From assembly GCA_018712985.1 (NCBI GenBank), contig DVGA01000042.1, forward strand, positions 1 to 49,303: a DNA stretch of 49,303 nt, given 5' to 3'. The DNA is from Candidatus Scatomorpha intestinavium. GTDB taxonomy: Bacteria > Bacillota > Clostridia > Oscillospirales > Oscillospiraceae. The position numbers and the translations under genes were made by a program. Below the pieces are notes generated by a model, which was given only the letters and a program-made list of their open reading frames with translations, searched no databases and had not been told where the DNA came from. Shown piece after piece: positions 46,116 through 49,303 of this stretch. Position 1 is the first letter of the stretch. Each line of letters opens with the position of its first letter.

Positions 46116-47160
46116 CGTCCGCGCGCTGCGCGGGGAAGCGGTAGACGGTTTCGGCGGTCCAGACCTCACCGGGGCGGAGCACGCACTGCGGGAAATTGGG
46201 GTGGTTCACCGCGTCGGGCGGGAACTGCGTCTCAAGGCAGACCGCGTCGTTGTTCGCGTACACCGCGCCGCCCTTGCCCGCGGGGCCCCCGCCGAGGCCG
46301 TTTGCGGCGTAAAACTGCACGGCGGGCGAGGTGGTGAGCGTCTCCATCACGAGCCCGGTCCTGTCCCCGCGCAGCAGCGCCGCGCGCCGGAGCGTCCCGG
46401 CCTCGCCGTCTATCATATAGTTGTGGTCATATCCGCCGCAGAGCGCGAGCTGCTCAAAGCCCATGTCGGGCGCGGAGCTTATCGCGCGCATTTCACGGAA
46501 ATCCATCGGCGTCCTGGCCACGGGCGCAATCTCGCCGGTGGGTATGCAGCCGGCCAGCACCGGCGTGTAGTTCTGCGCGAATATCTGCAGCTCGTGCCCC
46601 ATCGCGCTGCCGCTGCCCGCGCCGTTCAGGTTGAAATACGTGTGGTTCGTCAGGTTGACAGGCGTGGGCGCGTCCGTCACGGCGCGGTAGAGGATGCAGA
46701 GCGCCCGCCCCTTCAGGACATAGCTCACCTCAGCCCTCACCGTGCCGGGGTAGCCCTGATCGCCGTCCGGGCTGACATAGGAGAATTTCACGCCGTCCGG
46801 CAGCTCCTCCGCCTCCCAGACGCGGCGCGAAAAGCCCTCCGGCCCGCCGTGGAGGTGGTTTTCCCCGTCGTTTGCCGGCAGGACGTATTCCCGCCCGTCC
46901 AGCGTGAAGCGCCCGCGCGCTATGCGGTTCGCGCAGCGACCCGGCGTGCCGCCGAGGCAGCCCGTGCCGGCGATGTAGTCCTCTAGCCGGTCATAGCCGA
47001 GCGCAACGTCTATCGCCACGTCCCCACAGGGGACCTCGAGCGCGGCGAGCGCCGCGCCGTAGCTTATCACGGCGGCCTTCAGCTCCCCATTCGCGATCTC
47101 TGCGCGCAGGACGCGCCTTCCGTCCGGCGTCACGCCAAAGTCAGAAAAAACAACGCTCAT
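46093..47160 (-). CDS. galM: Aldose 1-epimerase
   Basis: A 355-residue galactose mutarotase. Markers are G-R-C-A-N-R-I-A-R-G (N-R near residue 77), the N-H-L-H-G-G block, the catalytic His in N-L-T-N-H-T-Y-F-N-L and the Glu in the C-terminal C-L-E-T-Q-F-P-P-D-A-V-N-H-P. It interconverts alpha- and beta-anomers of hexoses. The last eight residues and the stop come from a hairpin-array unit (46093-46115), so the natural terminus has been altered or fixed by the repeat. The ATG overlaps the previous stop (ATGA). Confidence 0.92.
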   Translation of the reverse strand: MSVVFSDFGVTPDGRRVLRAEIANGELKAAVISYGAALAALEVPCGDVAIDVALGYDRLEDYIAGTGCLGGTPGRCANRIARGRFTLDGREYVLPANDGENHLHGGPEGFSRRVWEAEELPDGVKFSYVSPDGDQGYPGTVRAEVSYVLKGRALCILYRAVTDAPTPVNLTNHTYFNLNGAGSGSAMGHELQIFAQNYTPVLAGCIPTGEIAPVARTPMDFREMRAISSAPDMGFEQLALCGGYDHNYMIDGEAGTLRRAALLRGDRTGLVMETLTTSPAVQFYAANGLGGGPAGKGGAVYANNDAVCLETQFPPDAVNHPNFPQCVLRPGEVWTAETVYRFPAQRADAGQRPVV

Positions 47161-47747
47161 TTTTTCTCCGCCTCCCCGTTGCTGTTGTCCGATGCCGGCA
47201 CATCCCCCGCCGCAGCGCGCCTTTTCTCATAGGGCGGCAGGGCGAGGTTTACTACCAGCGTCACTATAATGCCCACTATCGTGTCGAGCAGCCTGTCCAG
47301 CGCGTACGGGTACGGGCTGGCGTCAGTAAAGTGGTTGATAACTATGCTGAGGAAAACTATGCAGGCGAAGGCCGACACGGTCGGCTTCCTTATCGCCAGC
47401 GTCACCAGTATTATGGGTATCAGCAGCAGCGCCACCGCAAGCAGATAGAACGGCATGCAGCGCTGCAGGTGCAAGTGCGTCTCCGCGAACAGCATCGCCA
47501 CGCCGAACACACCACCTATAGCGGTGCCCACCACGCGGTTGAAGGAGTTCTTTATAGTAGCGTCCGTGCTCTTCTGCATGCAGATGACGGCCGCGATGAT
47601 CGAGAAAAAGCCGAGCTCGCCGCGCAGGTAGCCTATAAGCCCGCAGACGTATACGGCGATGACGGTCTTGACGATCCTCATCCCCACATGTATGCGGAAG
47701 CCCTCTTCCGGCCCCTTGTCGAAAAGCAGATCGCGCCAGCGTCCCAT
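47157..47747 (-). CDS. Aromatic acid exporter-like membrane protein (DUF939)
   Basis: A 196-residue protein with four to five membrane segments, starting with an amphipathic stretch and G-M-R-I-V-K-T-V-I-A-V. It shows the Q-K-S-T-D-A-T-I-K-N-S-F-N-R-V-V-G-T-A-I-G-G-V-F-G block of ArAE_1/DUF939 proteins. The soluble C-terminal domain of longer members is missing, so this is a short membrane-only form. Substrate unknown. A consensus sigma-A promoter lies immediately upstream, and GAGGTG precedes the ATG by 4 bases. Confidence 0.82.
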   Translation of the reverse strand: MGRWRDLLFDKGPEEGFRIHVGMRIVKTVIAVYVCGLIGYLRGELGFFSIIAAVICMQKSTDATIKNSFNRVVGTAIGGVFGVAMLFAETHLHLQRCMPFYLLAVALLLIPIILVTLAIRKPTVSAFACIVFLSIVINHFTDASPYPYALDRLLDTIVGIIVTLVVNLALPPYEKRRAAAGDVPASDNSNGEAEKK

Positions 47748-47764
47748 ATGTCACCTCACTGTCG

Positions 47765-47793
47765 ATTATATACTGCACCGGGCGGCTTGTCAA
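47765..47793 (-). promoter_or_regulatory. Perfect-consensus sigma-A promoter
   Basis: Minus strand: TTGACA (47788-47793), a 17-base spacer, TATAAT (47765-47770). The -35 overlaps the stop codon of the upstream EamA gene. The predicted start is about 11 bases before the ATG at 47747, leaving a very short leader that still contains GAGGTG. It drives the exporter gene and galM. Confidence 0.92.
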
Positions 47794-48647
47794 AGCCGCT
47801 CTTTCCCGCCCGACTGCCCGTAAGCCGCGCCAGCCAGCACGAGGGCAGCCCCGAAAATCTGCAGCGCGGTCATGCTCTCGTTCAGGAAAACAGCCGCGAA
47901 TACGAGGGCCGACACCGGGTCTATGTACCCCAGGAGCGCCACTGTGCGCGCCCTCAGCCTGTTCATCGAGGAAAAATAGAGGTAACAGGCCAGCGCCGTG
48001 TTCACCGTGCAGAGGACGAGCAGCGCAGCCGTGCCCCCCTCGTTGCCGGGGAGGCGGATGCTCCCGCCCCTGAGCAGGACATAGCACAGCATGACCACCG
48101 CCGCTATTACAAGCTCTGCGGCCGTGAGCTGCAGGCCGCTGAAGCCCTTTATCATCTGGTTGAGTATGATGAGCCCAGCGTAGAACACAGCCGCGGCGAG
48201 CCCCACGGCGAGCGCCGTGCCCGTGATATGCACCCCGCCGATGCCAAGCGCGAGCACAAGCCCGAAAATCGCCGCCGCCATGCCTATATAGGCCCTTGCC
48301 CCCTGCTTCTGACGCAGCAGCAGCGGGCTGAGCAGCAGCACGATGACCGGCGCGCAGTAGTCCATCAGCGTAGCCATCGATACGCCCGCCAGCTTATACG
48401 CCTCGAACAGCAGCGCCCAGTTCGCCCCGAGGCAGACGCCCGCGCAGAGCAGCTTTAGCCCCTGGCTCTTTACGGCGCCCGGTTCCGGCCGCGAACGGCT
48501 GAGCAGCACGAGCAGCGAGAGCAGCGCGCCGCCTATAAGTGTGCGCATCAGGACTATTTCCTCGCTCGGCAGGTCTATGAACGAGGCCACTATGCCGTTC
48601 GTGCCGTAAATGAGCATTGCGGCTATGTATTTTATCTGATCCTTCAT
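47790..48647 (-). CDS. EamA/DMT family transporter
   Basis: A 285-residue protein with ten membrane segments in two EamA repeats. The first includes Y-G-T-N-G-I-V-A-S-F-I and L-M-R-T-L-I-G-G-A-L-L-S. The second half has V-N-T-A-L-A-C-Y-L-Y-F-S-S-M-N and the family's Y-I-D-P-V-S-A-L-V-F-A-A-V-F-L-N-E. Such carriers export amino acids or other metabolites; the substrate cannot be read from sequence. The ATG at 48647 follows GGAGGTG by about 6 bases. It lies downstream of the 5S rRNA terminator. Confidence 0.88.
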   Translation of the reverse strand: MKDQIKYIAAMLIYGTNGIVASFIDLPSEEIVLMRTLIGGALLSLLVLLSRSRPEPGAVKSQGLKLLCAGVCLGANWALLFEAYKLAGVSMATLMDYCAPVIVLLLSPLLLRQKQGARAYIGMAAAIFGLVLALGIGGVHITGTALAVGLAAAVFYAGLIILNQMIKGFSGLQLTAAELVIAAVVMLCYVLLRGGSIRLPGNEGGTAALLVLCTVNTALACYLYFSSMNRLRARTVALLGYIDPVSALVFAAVFLNESMTALQIFGAALVLAGAAYGQSGGKERL

Positions 48648-48679
48648 TTCGCACACCTCCGCTGAAATTGGCATATAGC

Positions 48680-48711
48680 AAAAGAGACACAGCAAAAGCT
48701 GTGCCTCTTTC
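48680..48711 (-). terminator. Terminator of the rRNA operon
   Basis: In the minus direction AAAGAGGCACAGC-TTTT-GCTGTGTCTCTTT forms a 13-bp stem with one G-U pair, followed by TTTTGC. It starts just after the 5S 3' end. Confidence 0.8.
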
Positions 48712-48713
48712 GT

Positions 48714-48829
<116 letters not shown>

Positions 48830-48902
48830 TACACCATCAGGGACTCGAACCCTGGACACCCTGATTAAGAGTCAGGTGCTCTACCAGCTGAGCTAATGGT
48901 GC
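48830..48902 (-). tRNA. tRNA-Lys(CUU)
   Basis: 73 bases with intact arms: acceptor GCACCAT/ATGGTGT (first pair G-U), D-arm T-A-G-C-T-C-A-G-C-T-G-G, anticodon stem CTGAC/ATCAG-type with loop CTCTTAA (anticodon CTT, reads AAG) and T-arm G-G-G-T-T-C-G-A-G-T-C-C-C. No CCA is encoded. The discriminator base touches the first base of the 5S gene, with no spacer. Confidence 0.93.
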
Positions 48903-48994
48903 ATAAATCGCTCAGGGTGCGGATTCGTTTACTGTACCCTGAAAACTGAACAGAGAAAGATTTTTCATCCGCAAGGCTGCCTGCATTCTTCCTG
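48903..48994 (-). other. 23S to tRNA-Lys spacer
   Basis: A 92-base spacer containing T-G-T-T-C-A-G-T-T-T-T-C-A-G-G-G-T-A-C (minus strand), a motif seen in many clostridial rRNA spacers. It probably takes part in the 23S processing stem with the region before 23S, which is outside the window. Confidence 0.5.
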
Positions 48995-49303
48995 TAGGTC
49001 AAGCCCTCGGGTTATTAGTACCGGTAAGCTGAACACGTTACCGTGCTTACACCTCCGGCCTATCAACGACATAGTCCACGTCGTCCCTTACTCCATAAGG
49101 ATGGGAGATCTTATCTTAGGGGGAGTTTCACGCTTAGATGCCTTCAGCGTTTATCTCGTCCAGACGTAGCTACCCAGCTGTGCCGTTGGCACGACAACTG
49201 GTGCACCAGAGGTCTGTCCAACCTGGTCCTCTCGTACTAGGGTCAGCTCCCTTCAAATCTCCTACGCCCGCAACAGATAGGGACCGAACTGTCTCACGAC
49301 GTT
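48995..49303 (-). rRNA. rrl: 23S ribosomal RNA, 3' end (partial)
   Basis: The minus strand runs in from the right edge with the highly conserved sarcin/peptidyl-transferase-proximal segment (A-A-C-G-T-C-G-T-G-A-G-A-C-A-G-T-T-C-G-G-T-C-C) and ends near A-C-T-A-A-T-A-A-C-C-C-G-A-G-G-G-C-T-T-G-A-C-C. About the last 310 bases are present. The exact 3' end (48995) is estimated by comparison with known 23S ends. Confidence 0.93.

Overview
The window reads as a chromosomal segment of a high-GC member of the Clostridia, most like the Oscillospiraceae. The clues are gene content (SepF, DivIVA, Hfq, DegV, DUF378, DUF4358, a Gram-positive type DNA polymerase I without a proofreading site, and a SigV/RsiV-like sigma/anti-sigma pair) and the bacterial consensus promoters. 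No CRISPR array, transposase, integrase or phage gene was seen. Most of it is housekeeping DNA with tightly packed operons. The accessory-looking parts are an envelope-modification region in the middle and families of structured intergenic repeats.

Layout. 1-174 is the end of malQ. 331-543 is a DUF378 membrane protein (minus). 1014-1823 is a Noc/ParB-like protein (plus). 2050-4310 is a two-gene ABC exporter (minus), divergent from a 79-residue XRE regulator (4505-4744) with palindromic operator candidates between them. 5181-16800 is a long minus-strand cluster, in transcription order: miaA, hfq, an HlyD-like gene, yggS, sepF, divIVA, ileS, lspA, rluD, malic enzyme and a two-subunit fumarase. 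16871-17713 is a plus-strand degV. At 19750-19900 mutL (minus) and miaB-mutS (plus) diverge from back-to-back sigma-A-type promoters.

23952-35372 is the most system-like part. A plus-strand operon encodes a CPBP membrane protease, a transglutaminase-like lipoprotein, an MBOAT acyltransferase, its AlgJ-like partner, a small lipoprotein, a second transglutaminase-like protein with SLH-like repeats, and a membrane-anchored VanX-like peptidase. Facing it is a minus-strand operon of an SGNH/GDSL esterase, a DUF4358 lipoprotein, an ECF sigma factor and an RsiV-like anti-sigma factor, preceded by a good ECF-type promoter. I infer a cell-wall acylation and peptide-remodelling module controlled by an envelope-stress sigma factor.

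35453-36441 holds a kinase-like gene and tRNA-Thr(CGU). 36865-45673 is a minus-strand operon: uvrB, capA-like, polA, a zincin fused to a dead tyrosine-phosphatase domain, rimI, tsaD and radC. 46093-48647 holds galM, an aromatic-acid-exporter-like gene and an EamA transporter. The right end is the 3' part of an rRNA operon on the minus strand: 23S, tRNA-Lys(CUU), 5S.

Four intergenic regions (about 791-872, 1827-2049, 4754-5176, 45746-46115) carry arrays of short hairpins. Their arms differ in sequence but stay paired, and they are joined by a near-constant 8-base linker. Together with larger compound hairpins, these arrays are the strongest unexplained sequence pattern in the window.
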